The notes under the pieces were generated by a model that searched no databases, was not told the origin of the DNA, and saw only the letters and a program-made list of their open reading frames with translations. A stretch of 64,000 nucleotides of DNA from positions 10,489 to 74,488 of the forward strand of contig CAZHVM010000002.1 of NCBI GenBank assembly GCA_964536135.1. Direction: 5' to 3'. Of the stretch, positions 8,210 to 16,114 are shown one piece after another. Every line of letters begins with the position of its first letter. Positions within the stretch are counted from its first letter, which is position 1. The stretch is from JAKPKF01 sp964536135 (GTDB lineage Bacteria; Patescibacteriota; Dojkabacteria; SC72). The translations under genes and the position numbers were made by a program.

Positions 8210-10318
8210 ATGGAAAATTCGTCATTAAATCCTAAATCAATTGCGATTATTGGTGCTTCAACAGATTCTGAAAAAATCGCTTCCGTTATACTTAGAAATG
8301 TAATTGAAGGTGGATTCAATGGAAAAATATACCCAATTAATCCCAAATACGAAGAGATACAGGGTAGAAAAACATACCCGACAATTCTTGAGATTGAAGA
8401 TTCCATCGATCTTGTCTGTATAGCCATACCATACCAGTTTGTAGATGAAGTAGTAGACCAATGTATTGAGAAGAAAGTCAAAACCGTTGTAATAATCTCT
8501 GCTGGATTTAAAGAAACAGGTGAAGAAGGGAAAAAATTAGAGAAAAGTATTACACAAAAATTAAAAGGTGCCGGAATTAGATTACTAGGACCAAATTGTT
8601 TAGGCTTTATAAATAACAGAGCAAAACTCAACCTCTCATTTGCAAGAGAAAATCCTGGAGAAGGAAATATTGCTTTCATATCTCAATCAGGGGCATTCTG
8701 TACAGCAATTCTAGACATGGCATGTGAGAAAGGATTAGGTTTCTCCCATGTAATATCCCTTGGAAACAAAGCAGACATTCATGAAAATGAATTAATGTCT
8801 CAACTTTTTGCAGACAGTAATGTCAAAGCCTTGGCTCTCTATTTAGAAGAATTTAAAGATGGAAAAGAATTTATATATCTCTCTCAGAAAGCCAAAAAGC
8901 CAATCCTTCTAATAGCTCCAGGAAGCTCTGAAGAAGCTAAACTTGCCATTTCTTCTCACACAGGTGCTCTAGCCTCATCATACGACACAACTGTAGCTGC
9001 AGTAAGAAAAGGGAACATCATCCTTGCAGAAAATTCAGAAGAGCTTTTCAAATTAATAACTTTAATAAATATAAATGCTATTCCTAAGGGAAATAAAATT
9101 GCAATAATAACAAATGCTGGAGGACCAGCAATTATAGCAACAGACATGGTTGAAAAAGAGGGACTTGAACTAACAGAAATCGGGGAAAAAACTAAACAGA
9201 ACCTTCTCAAAGCTCTTCCAAGAGAATCAAGCATTAAAAACCCAGTAGACATACTTGGAGATGCTAAAAGCGATAGATATGAATTAGCAATTAAAACCGT
9301 TTTGGAAGAGAAAGATGCAGATTCCATCCTTGTCATCCTTACTCCACAGCTAATTACGGAAATAGAGGGTACTGCACAAAAGATTGTAGAGATATCTAAA
9401 ACAGAATCAAAACCAATATACAGTTGTTTTTTAGGAGGCAAAGATATCAAGGCGGGATTTAGAATTCTAGATCTTAACAATGTACCTTCCTTCAATGACA
9501 TACAAGAAGCTGTACATCTCATCAAAAAGCTCTCAGTTTTTGAAGAAGAAAAGGATAATAAAAAAATTGTAGAAGCAAGTAGCTTTAAGAAAAGGGGTAG
9601 ATATACAAAACAAATTAAAAGATTACTTAAAGATGACACTGTCGTGATAGTCCCAGATGAACTCGCCATATCTATGATGAAAGAATTTAAAATAGATATA
9701 CCAAATGAGCTTGTAACAGGAAGCATTGAAGAGGCTATAAATTTTGCAGCAATTAATTTTCCTGTAGCTATAAAAGCAACTGCTGAGGAATTCGAGCATA
9801 AGACTGACTTTAAAGCCATATATCTAGATATTAGAACGATAACAGAGTTCGAGGAGAAATTTGAAGAACTAAAAAACACGATTGAAAAAGTAACAGGCAA
9901 ACAATCTCCCAACATACTTGTACAGGAAATGATAGAAGGAAAGCTCGAATTTTTCATTGGTACAAATAGAGAAGGTAACTCAGATATATATGAAAAAGAT
10001 GGCCTTGGTTTTGGTCATCTCCTAGCGATAGGACAAGGAGGAATATATACAGAGGTTTACAAAGATATTAAGCACATACTACTACCTGAAAGTTTAGAGA
10101 ATATTAATAGTATACTAAACGAAACAAAAGTTTCGAAAATTATAGATGGATACAGAGGAAAGCCAAAATTAGCAAGAGAAAAGCTACTAGATTTGATGAT
10201 GAAATTACAAAAGATGTTAATATCATATCCCCAAATTGTCTCTATGGACATAAACCCTGTTATGCTAACAGAAAAAAGAGCAGTTGTAGTAGATATAAAA
10301 TTGTATATTAAAGAGTAA
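8210..10318 (+). CDS. acdA: Acetate--CoA ligase (ADP-forming), fused alpha-beta subunits
   Basis: A 702-residue NDP-forming acyl-CoA synthetase that converts acyl-CoA, ADP and phosphate to acid, CoA and ATP. The alpha half has a CoA-binding Rossmann domain (SIAIIGASTDSEKI), a succinyl-CoA-ligase-like domain (FISQSGAF) and the phosphohistidine H250 in SSHTGALASSYD. The beta half (about 490-702) is an ATP-grasp_5 domain (FPVAIKATAEEFEHKTD, LVQEMIEG, SMDINPVML). Length and domain order match fused archaeal and anaerobe enzymes. Placed 3 nt after korB, it gives substrate-level phosphorylation from the acyl-CoA made by KorAB. The acyl chain is not fixed by the sequence. Confidence 0.92.
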   Translation: MENSSLNPKSIAIIGASTDSEKIASVILRNVIEGGFNGKIYPINPKYEEIQGRKTYPTILEIEDSIDLVCIAIPYQFVDEVVDQCIEKKVKTVVIISAGFKETGEEGKKLEKSITQKLKGAGIRLLGPNCLGFINNRAKLNLSFARENPGEGNIAFISQSGAFCTAILDMACEKGLGFSHVISLGNKADIHENELMSQLFADSNVKALALYLEEFKDGKEFIYLSQKAKKPILLIAPGSSEEAKLAISSHTGALASSYDTTVAAVRKGNIILAENSEELFKLITLININAIPKGNKIAIITNAGGPAIIATDMVEKEGLELTEIGEKTKQNLLKALPRESSIKNPVDILGDAKSDRYELAIKTVLEEKDADSILVILTPQLITEIEGTAQKIVEISKTESKPIYSCFLGGKDIKAGFRILDLNNVPSFNDIQEAVHLIKKLSVFEEEKDNKKIVEASSFKKRGRYTKQIKRLLKDDTVVIVPDELAISMMKEFKIDIPNELVTGSIEEAINFAAINFPVAIKATAEEFEHKTDFKAIYLDIRTITEFEEKFEELKNTIEKVTGKQSPNILVQEMIEGKLEFFIGTNREGNSDIYEKDGLGFGHLLAIGQGGIYTEVYKDIKHILLPESLENINSILNETKVSKIIDGYRGKPKLAREKLLDLMMKLQKMLISYPQIVSMDINPVMLTEKRAVVVDIKLYIKE

Positions 10319-10326
10319 TCTGCTTA

Positions 10327-11178
10327 TTAAAACTTTCTTCCGAAATCAATGCCTTCAGCATCTACCTTAATACCAGCTTTGCCTAAGTCTTTCTCATATC
10401 TCCTTGCATAATCCCTGTACTGTATTACTCTTTTTCTTCTCTCTTTCACACTTCTATGCCCAATCATTCCTGGGCCATTAATACAGCCCCCATTACAATT
10501 CAAAATATCTAAAAATTTATAACTCTTGTACATTCCATCTTTAAATCCCTCAAGTATCTTCATAATGTCATTTAAGCCCTCCATTACAAGAATATCTTTC
10601 TTCTTTAAAATATCGCTGTAGTTAAGAGTAGAAGACAGCCCTCCAGATATTGGATATATTTTTGTGTAATCATTGTAAAATTTGTCAAAAGTTACACAAT
10701 ATTTAGAATCTACTACCTTCTCTGGGATATTCTTCTCTTTAAATAATCTTTCCAGCTCTTCAAAGGTAAGGACCTCATCAACAGTATCAATCTCTCCAGC
10801 TTCCAACTTCTTAGTTACACAAGGGCCAATAAACACCTTCTTGTATTCAGGATAGAACTTGTCACATATCAGAGCCATGGCACCCATAGGTGAAAGAACA
10901 GGGACTAAATTATCAACTAACTCTGGATATTTAACTCGAATGAAATTTACTAGAGTAGGACATGGAGTAGATATCCAAGTTTTTTTTTCTCCCTTTTCAA
11001 TGCTACTTTTTAGTATTTCGTAGTAAGCATGGTTAACCATCTTAGCTCCAAACGTTAATTCTAAAACCTTCTCAAACCCTAACATTCTTAATCTATATAT
11101 AACCTCCGGATATTCAAACTCCGAAACAAAAGAAGGAGCAAGTAAGCATAAATATCTCGAAGTTGGTTGAAATTCCAT
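10327..11178 (-). CDS. Stand-alone [FeFe]-hydrogenase-like H-cluster domain protein
   Basis: A 283-residue protein equivalent to the C-terminal catalytic domain of iron-only hydrogenases, without ferredoxin domains. All three H-cluster loops are present: STPCPTLV (C73), IGPCVTKKLE (C120) and LNCNGGCINGPGM (C228, C232). The first loop usually reads TSCCP; here the first cysteine, the proton relay of H2-evolving enzymes, is proline. Loop 2 starts GPC rather than MPC. These changes resemble sensory-type hydrogenases, though no PAS domain is attached. The ATG at 11178 is preferred over an upstream one because a -10 box (TATATT on the minus strand, 11184-11189) ends 5 nt before it. Convergent with the acd gene; no maturases are in the window. 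Confidence 0.8.
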   Translation of the reverse strand: MEFQPTSRYLCLLAPSFVSEFEYPEVIYRLRMLGFEKVLELTFGAKMVNHAYYEILKSSIEKGEKKTWISTPCPTLVNFIRVKYPELVDNLVPVLSPMGAMALICDKFYPEYKKVFIGPCVTKKLEAGEIDTVDEVLTFEELERLFKEKNIPEKVVDSKYCVTFDKFYNDYTKIYPISGGLSSTLNYSDILKKKDILVMEGLNDIMKILEGFKDGMYKSYKFLDILNCNGGCINGPGMIGHRSVKERRKRVIQYRDYARRYEKDLGKAGIKVDAEGIDFGRKF

Positions 11179-11266
11179 ATTTAAATATACTACAAAGCGA
11201 ATTGCATAGGACAAGTTAATAAGCTATAGGACTTGAGTTCATAAATTTATTAAAATAGACTGAAGT

Positions 11267-11779
11267 ATGATTCTACTAAACAAACAATTTGAAATACTAA
11301 AATTAGAAAAATTCCAATTAGTAATTACATACTCTTTAACTATTCTCCTTCCCCTTCTCATACCTAAGCCTCAAATACTCCTAGGGACATTAATAAACGC
11401 TCTCTTCATATTCTCTGTAACACGCTTTGGATTAAAAAGAACAATTCCCTTACTCCTCGTTCCTTCAATCCTTTCATATACACAAGGATTACTCTTCGGT
11501 TCGTCTACAATCTTTTTACTTTATCTTATTCCTTTCATTACAATTTCTAATTTTGCCTTGATATATCTTTACAGTAAAATCAAGCTTCCATATGTAAATA
11601 TTTTAATTTCTGCAAGCATTAAAGCGCTAATTCTTTACTGTGCAGTTCTTCTTTTGATGAAACTAACAAATATGCCAGGAGCTTTCCTTCAAGCAATGGG
11701 AATGATACAGTTCATAACTGCCATACTTGGTTCCACACTAGTAACTTTTCTACTAAGGAAACCTAAATCAAACCTTTAA
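11267..11779 (+). CDS. Polytopic membrane protein, ECF S-component-like, beside the hydrogenase-like gene
   Basis: A 170-residue hydrophobic protein with five to six predicted membrane helices (for example LVITYSLTILLPLLI, TIFLLYLIPFITISNFALIY and LILYCAVLLLMKLT). The arrangement resembles small integral S-component-type proteins that are often found beside iron hydrogenase genes in anaerobes; that family association is recalled, not tested. It is divergent from the H-cluster protein and its last 17 bases overlap the end of the convergent AlkD-like gene. Substrate or role unknown. Confidence 0.55.
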   Translation: MILLNKQFEILKLEKFQLVITYSLTILLPLLIPKPQILLGTLINALFIFSVTRFGLKRTIPLLLVPSILSYTQGLLFGSSTIFLLYLIPFITISNFALIYLYSKIKLPYVNILISASIKALILYCAVLLLMKLTNMPGAFLQAMGMIQFITAILGSTLVTFLLRKPKSNL

Positions 11780-12470
11780 GATACCTCTGCCTTTCTCCTT
11801 CCTCAAACCTTTCGATAGCATACCTTAACATAGTTCTAGGCATTTTTTTGTAATATTTTTTTAAAAATTCTTCCTCAACATCTTGGTCTTTTTTACCAAT
11901 CTCTCTTAACATCCATCCCACAGCTTTGTGGATTAAATCATGTTTATGATTAAGCAATATCTTCGCAATTTTTAAAGTATCTTCAAAGTCATTATTTCTA
12001 GTAAATGAAAATGTGGAAATAATAGCGACTCTCTGCTTCCATAAATCATTACTTTTTGCTAATTCATAAAGAATTGTTCGATCTTTCTCCTTGAGATACT
12101 CTCCAACGATATTCGGAGCAGAGAGATCTACCAAATCCCAATTATTTACATATCTTAAATTCTTAATATACAGATTAAAAATGTCATTTCTTTTTGCATC
12201 ATCTGACTTCTTCCACATATATGTCAGTATCAGGAGTCCAAACAATCTGTATTCATGAATTTTGTTTTGGACAAAATACTCAGCATTTTTTAGAGTCATT
12301 TCCTCAAAATGTCTCTTACATATATCTCTAATTTCTGGAACTGTTATACCTACAAAAATATCTCCCTCACCATACTCTCCCTTACCTGTTTTAAAAAATC
12401 TTTGGGATATTTCTTTCTTTTCTTTTCTAGATACAGTTTTTAACTCTTCAATAATTTTTTCTTTTAACAT
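11763..12470 (-). CDS. AlkD-like DNA alkylation repair protein (HEAT-repeat DNA glycosylase family)
   Basis: A 235-residue all-helical HEAT-like repeat protein of the AlkD family, which excises N3/N7-alkylated bases. Family landmarks are GITVPEIRDICKR, NNWDLVDLSAPNIVG, WKQRVAIISTF, HKAVGWMLREIGK and MPRTMLRYAIERF. The NNWDLVD segment carries the catalytic aspartate and tryptophan of the family. An upstream ATG at 12539 is possible, but the start at 12470 fits the family N-terminus (MLKEKIIEEL) and keeps the gene clear of the divergent glmS promoter at 12498-12525. Its 3' end overlaps the convergent membrane gene. Confidence 0.88.
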   Translation of the reverse strand: MLKEKIIEELKTVSRKEKKEISQRFFKTGKGEYGEGDIFVGITVPEIRDICKRHFEEMTLKNAEYFVQNKIHEYRLFGLLILTYMWKKSDDAKRNDIFNLYIKNLRYVNNWDLVDLSAPNIVGEYLKEKDRTILYELAKSNDLWKQRVAIISTFSFTRNNDFEDTLKIAKILLNHKHDLIHKAVGWMLREIGKKDQDVEEEFLKKYYKKMPRTMLRYAIERFEEGERQRYLKGLI

Positions 12471-12497
12471 ACCAAATGGTACCAAAGAATGTCTCTC

Positions 12498-12525
12498 TTG
12501 ACCATATAAGATATTAATGTAACAT
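12498..12525 (+). promoter_or_regulatory. Putative sigma-A type promoter for the glmS leader
   Basis: TTGACC (12498-12503) and TAACAT (12520-12525) with a 16-nt spacer. The predicted start, about 12532, lies some 16 nt before the proposed ribozyme cleavage site. The -10 match is moderate. Confidence 0.4.
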
Positions 12526-12547
12526 ATATATGGGTACATAATTTAAA

Positions 12548-12658
12548 AGCGACTGGGCATACATTGCTACGAGGAAGGAGTAATTCGAAGAATCAGCGGG
12601 TACTCCTAGGTTCCGTTATGAGCCTTAAGATTAATCTCAAATAAACAAAGGACTAATC
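12548..12658 (+). ncRNA. glmS-ribozyme-like leader RNA upstream of glmS
   Basis: The region before glmS follows the order of the glmS ribozyme, the self-cleaving RNA that responds to glucosamine-6-phosphate. It starts AGCG (12548-12551, cleavage expected between A12548 and G12549), then has ACGAGG (12569-12574), a perfect 7-bp helix AGGAGTA/TACTCCT (12576-12582 with 12601-12607) enclosing TTCGAAGAATCAGCGGG, which matches the conserved TCGAGA..TCGGCGGG core. Next come a P3-like hairpin AGGTTC/GAGCCT (12608-12613, 12620-12625) and a P4-like helix GATTA/TAATC (12629-12633, 12654-12658) with ACAAAGG inside. Oddities: AGCGAC instead of AGCGCC, a very short P1, and U12568 where known ribozymes have the catalytic guanine before ACGAGG. 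Homology looks likely; activity is uncertain. Confidence 0.6.
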
Positions 12659-12698
12659 ATTAATACCCACATAGAAATAAATTGTTAAAACTACGCTT

Positions 12699-14471
12699 AT
12701 GTGTGGGGTATTTGGATACACCGGCAAACAAACTGCCAATGATTTGGTATTTCAAGGGTTGAAAAGATTAGAATACAGAGGATATGATTCTTGGGGGATT
12801 GCTGTTAATGACAAACAACACATCCAAGTATTTAAAACCGTAGGAGAGATAACTGATAGAAAGGAATTAAGGAAACTGCCATCTGTAAATACAGCCATAG
12901 GACATACAAGATGGGCTACACATGGTGGAGTAACTACAACCAATGCACATCCACATAACAGTGAGAATCAATTTTTCACCCTTGTTCAAAATGGAATAGT
13001 CGAAAACTATTCTGAACTAAAAAAATCCCTTGAAGAAAAGGGATATACCTTTAAAACACAGACAGATACTGAAGTAATCGTAAAGCTTATAGAGAATGAA
13101 CAAAAGATTAAAAAACCCTTTAAAGCTTGTATTACCAAAGCCTTTCGCTTACTCAAAGGTAGAAATACCATCGTTATCCTTACAAAAGATAATGACATCT
13201 ATGCCATAAGGAATGGCTCCCCCCTTGTCATAGGGAAATCCAAGGATGGAATATTCCTTGCTTCAGATGCTCTCTCTTTCTCTCCTCATACAAATAAGGT
13301 CATACTTCTAGATGACCATGACTTTGTACATATATCTAACGGAAAGATTGAAATTACAAATATCCTTTCTAAAAAGAAGAAAGAGGTAAAAATACATGTT
13401 CTTAAAAACAAATATGTAGATATTAACAAAGGTAAATATGCCCACTACATGCTCAAAGAAATCATTGAACAACAAAACACAATCATTAATGCCACACAAT
13501 ATACCAAGAAAGAGCTTAAACCCATAGTAGAGGACATTAAAAAGGCTCACAGAGTGTATGTAGTAGGAGCTGGTACTGCCGGTTTTGCTGCGGGACAGAT
13601 AGCATACTTTTTAAGAAATATATCTGGTATAGATGCACAGGATGTAAAAAGCTACGAATTTAAATCGTATGTAAATATCCTTTCAAGCAAAGATTTGGTA
13701 ATTGCGGTATCTCAAAGTGGAGAAACAGCAGATACAATCGAGGTATTGGAGATAGCTAAAAAGAAAAGATGTAAGATTGCCAGCATTGTAAATATGCTTG
13801 GTACTACAATATCTAGGATGTCCAATCACCAGTATTTTACTAATGCAGGTCCAGAAATATGTGTAGCTTCTACAAAGGTTTTTACCTCACAGTGTAGTTG
13901 GGGATATCTACTTTCCAAGACAATTGTGAATGAATATGACCAAGCCCAAAAAGATATTGCAACTCTCTCAATTAAGTTAGGAAAATTTCTTCACGAAGAC
14001 ACTTACAAGAATATTAAGAAAATTGCTAAACAGATTAAGAGAAGTGAACATCTGTTTGTACTTGGTAAGGGAAACAATGCAAACATATCTCTAGAGGGTG
14101 CACTAAAAATTAAAGAGATCTCCTACAAACACATAGAGGGATTCATGGCAGGAGAACTTAAACACGGGGTCATAGCTCTCGTAGAGAAGGGGACTCCTGT
14201 ATTTGGAATAATCTCAGATGACCAAGATAGCAAAGATATGGTTTCAAGTATGGAGCAGGTTAAAGCAAGGGGAGCGTTAACCATAGGAATAGGGGAAAAG
14301 AAATTTAATAGTAATCTTTTTGACTTTTTCATCCCAACTCCTCAGATAAATGGTCTCTCAGGATTATCTAATGTGATTGCATTTCAGCTCATTTCATATT
14401 TTCTTTCTGTAGAGTTAGGAAATAATATAGATAAACCAAGGAATTTAGCAAAATCTGTAACTGTAAAATAA
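12699..14471 (+). CDS. glmS: Glutamine--fructose-6-phosphate aminotransferase (isomerizing)
   Basis: A 590-residue enzyme that makes glucosamine-6-phosphate from fructose-6-phosphate and glutamine, the first step of amino-sugar and peptidoglycan precursor synthesis. Cys2 (MCGVFGY) is the nucleophile of the N-terminal glutamine amidotransferase domain, with HTRWATHGG and QNGIVENY. Two SIS sugar-phosphate isomerase domains follow (VGAGTAGFAAGQIAY, SQSGETADTIEVLE; then GKGNNANISLEGALKIKEIS). The C-terminus DKPRNLAKSVTVK is the standard active-site tail. Length is normal. A glmS-ribozyme-like RNA ends 40 nt upstream, suggesting feedback by the product. Confidence 0.97.
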   Translation: MCGVFGYTGKQTANDLVFQGLKRLEYRGYDSWGIAVNDKQHIQVFKTVGEITDRKELRKLPSVNTAIGHTRWATHGGVTTTNAHPHNSENQFFTLVQNGIVENYSELKKSLEEKGYTFKTQTDTEVIVKLIENEQKIKKPFKACITKAFRLLKGRNTIVILTKDNDIYAIRNGSPLVIGKSKDGIFLASDALSFSPHTNKVILLDDHDFVHISNGKIEITNILSKKKKEVKIHVLKNKYVDINKGKYAHYMLKEIIEQQNTIINATQYTKKELKPIVEDIKKAHRVYVVGAGTAGFAAGQIAYFLRNISGIDAQDVKSYEFKSYVNILSSKDLVIAVSQSGETADTIEVLEIAKKKRCKIASIVNMLGTTISRMSNHQYFTNAGPEICVASTKVFTSQCSWGYLLSKTIVNEYDQAQKDIATLSIKLGKFLHEDTYKNIKKIAKQIKRSEHLFVLGKGNNANISLEGALKIKEISYKHIEGFMAGELKHGVIALVEKGTPVFGIISDDQDSKDMVSSMEQVKARGALTIGIGEKKFNSNLFDFFIPTPQINGLSGLSNVIAFQLISYFLSVELGNNIDKPRNLAKSVTVK

Positions 14472-14510
14472 TTTGATATACAATATTGAATAACTTTACC
14501 GAATATATAA

Positions 14511-15209
14511 ATGGAAGATGCTAAACTACCCGTTGAGGAAACTCCAAAAGTAGAAAATGATAGACCTGTTGGAGCTACTGTTGAGGTTAAACCTAAAAAG
14601 AAAGCTAGTGGATGTCTAATTGTGTTTCTAATTTTCCTTGGACTTCTGCTCCTGTTAATTGGTGGAGCATATTTGGGGTACAGAAAGATTAGTAAGGATT
14701 TAAGAACACAGGTAGATTTAGAAGTTAAATATACCACTAAAGATACTTTAAATCTCGATTCTTTAGTGACAATAACGCCAGAGAATTATCTAGATATTAA
14801 GGACGGTATAGACATTAGTTTAACAAGTGCACAAGTGACTGCTATGTTGAATGCACAGTCTGTAAGTCCTACATTTTCTAATACACAGATTAAATTTAAC
14901 AAAGATAATTTAGAGGTTTCTACTTTAGCTAAATTTGAATTGTCCGAAGAGAAGCTTTTTAATGTTCCGCTGTATGTATCTGCAGATGTAGAAGGAGTTA
15001 CGAAGGAAAGCTTGAAGCTAAAGATTAAAGATATAAAGATTGGTCTTTTACAATTACCGAACTGGATACAGGAGAGGTTAACTGCAACAGAAGAGGAGTG
15101 GCTGGAAGGAATTATTCTTGAGAATTTGTCTTCTTTTGACTTTAAGAGTATTAAACTTACCAATGGCCGGGTAGATATAGAGAAACTACTTTTAGATGAT
15201 TTAAGATAG
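14511..15209 (+). CDS. Membrane-anchored extracytoplasmic protein (YpmS/DUF2140-like?)
   Basis: A 232-residue protein with an acidic/Lys-rich cytoplasmic start, one membrane helix (CLIVFLIFLGLLLLLIGGAY, about 34-56) and a beta-rich outer domain. The segment ISLTSAQVTAMLNAQ, followed by repeated beta strands and PLYVSADVEGVT, recalls YpmS/DUF2993-type lipid-binding-like domains, but the match is loose. The gene is 1 nt from the next envelope gene, so the two are probably cotranscribed behind glmS. Function not assigned. Confidence 0.5.
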   Translation: MEDAKLPVEETPKVENDRPVGATVEVKPKKKASGCLIVFLIFLGLLLLLIGGAYLGYRKISKDLRTQVDLEVKYTTKDTLNLDSLVTITPENYLDIKDGIDISLTSAQVTAMLNAQSVSPTFSNTQIKFNKDNLEVSTLAKFELSEEKLFNVPLYVSADVEGVTKESLKLKIKDIKIGLLQLPNWIQERLTATEEEWLEGIILENLSSFDFKSIKLTNGRVDIEKLLLDDLR

Positions 15210-15210
15210 T

Positions 15211-15759
15211 ATGAGGAATATAACAATACTGTTTTTACTGTTTGGGGTAGTAATAGTTGGTGCCTTAATATTTACGTTTTACTTTCTTCCTAAATTAGAT
15301 GCTAGTAATAATAATCTACATTTGGAAATGGCATTACCTGTAGAAAGGTTAGATCTGAGATATATAGAAAAAGGGATAACACCTTTCTGTGAGAATAAGA
15401 GTCATGGGATAGTAGTAGAGACAAAGGAGAGGGCTCAGGTTATGGCATCTGTAGATGGTACAATAGATAGCGTAGAGGGTGATGTAGTGTATCTTAAGAG
15501 TCTGGATAATGTTTTGATATATTTCTCCCCACTTACAAATATTAATGTGTCTGTAGGGGATTATGTTACTTTGGGGAATATATTGGGATATGTAGATGGT
15601 AATATGTTTGAATTTGGAGTAGATAATAGTATGGATAGTAGATATGAGTGTCCTTTCCTTTATCTTGATGACAAGGGTAAGGAGATAATATCTAATGGAT
15701 TGAAGGAGGGTATAGAGGTAAAGAGTAGGGCTTGTGAGTGTAGTTTTGTTAGTTATTAA
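15211..15759 (+). CDS. Membrane-anchored degenerate M23 (lysostaphin-fold) domain protein
   Basis: A 182-residue protein with an N-terminal membrane helix (about 4-27) and an outside domain with the pattern of M23 peptidases: VMASVDGTIDSVEG, then VLIYFSPLTNINVSVGDYV and LGNILGYVDGNMFEFGV. In active enzymes the equivalent strands carry HxH and zinc-binding histidines; here the final motif is MFEFGV rather than LHFEI and no HxH is present. A non-catalytic structural or regulatory homologue of peptidoglycan hydrolases is therefore likely. Extra cysteines near the C-terminus (RACECSF) may form a disulphide. Confidence 0.55.
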   Translation: MRNITILFLLFGVVIVGALIFTFYFLPKLDASNNNLHLEMALPVERLDLRYIEKGITPFCENKSHGIVVETKERAQVMASVDGTIDSVEGDVVYLKSLDNVLIYFSPLTNINVSVGDYVTLGNILGYVDGNMFEFGVDNSMDSRYECPFLYLDDKGKEIISNGLKEGIEVKSRACECSFVSY

Positions 15760-15768
15760 TGATATAAT
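15760..15768 (+). promoter_or_regulatory. Extended -10 element (TGATATAAT) before tRNA-His
   Basis: TGA-TATAAT at 15760-15768 ends 12 nt before the tRNA. It matches the TGN extended -10 pattern found before several protein genes here. No good -35 box is visible. Confidence 0.5.
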
Positions 15769-15780
15769 AGGTATCGTTAT

Positions 15781-15858
15781 GGTGGATGTAGCTCAATTGG
15801 TTAGAGCATCGGTTTGTGGAACCGAGGGTTGTGGGTTCAAATCCCATCTTCCACCCCA
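15781..15858 (+). tRNA. tRNA-His (GTG anticodon)
   Basis: A complete cloverleaf: 8-nt acceptor strand GGTGGATG pairing CTTCCACC with an extra G-1:C73 pair diagnostic of histidine tRNA, D arm AGCTCAATTGGTTAGAGC, anticodon loop TTGTGGA with GTG at 15816-15818, and T arm GTGGGTTCAAATCCCAT. CCA is encoded (15856-15858). One U-U mismatch occurs in the acceptor stem. hisS is also in this window. Confidence 0.95.
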
Positions 15859-15993
15859 TTTGTAATTCTCACAGTATCTAAGGAATATAGCAACTACCCT
15901 AGAAATAAAATCTTTTGACTCTTTCATTTCCTTATAATCAAAGCCAACTACCTCGTCTTTTTCATTTACAATATCCACAAGATGATTACCCAT
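15859..15993 (-). pseudogene. Truncated NUDIX hydrolase N-terminus abutting tRNA-His
   Basis: A minus-strand frame begins MGNHLVDIVNEKDEVVG and continues to SRVVAIFLRYCENY, the typical N-terminal strand-loop-strand of NUDIX proteins (DIVDExDxVIG ... HRAVHVFI). It then reads straight into the antisense of tRNA-His, and no NUDIX box follows. A -10 box (TATAAT on the minus strand, 16001-16006) sits 7 nt before the ATG, so the promoter looks intact. The gene appears to have been cut off exactly at the 3' end of the tRNA. Confidence 0.4.
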
Positions 15994-16077
15994 ACAAAAG
16001 ATTATACATTATAACCATAAACATAAAATATTCTCATACAACAATTAAATACCCAATAGCACATATACTATAACACC

Positions 16078-16106
16078 TTGTTGCATAATTTTTACCATGA
16101 TATCAT
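16078..16106 (+). promoter_or_regulatory. Promoter of the large adhesin gene
   Basis: TTGTTG (16078-16083), a 17-nt spacer and TATCAT (16101-16106). The ATG at 16115 lies 8 nt after the -10 box, so the message would be nearly leaderless; this supports 16115 over the ATG at 16097, which precedes the -10 box. Confidence 0.5.
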
Positions 16107-16114
16107 CAACTATC

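Noticed and set aside
15793..15858. Continuation of the minus-strand NUDIX-like frame through tRNA-His
   Set aside because: The sequence WDLNPQP is the common false translation of antisense tRNA; only the part above 15858 can be a gene remnant.
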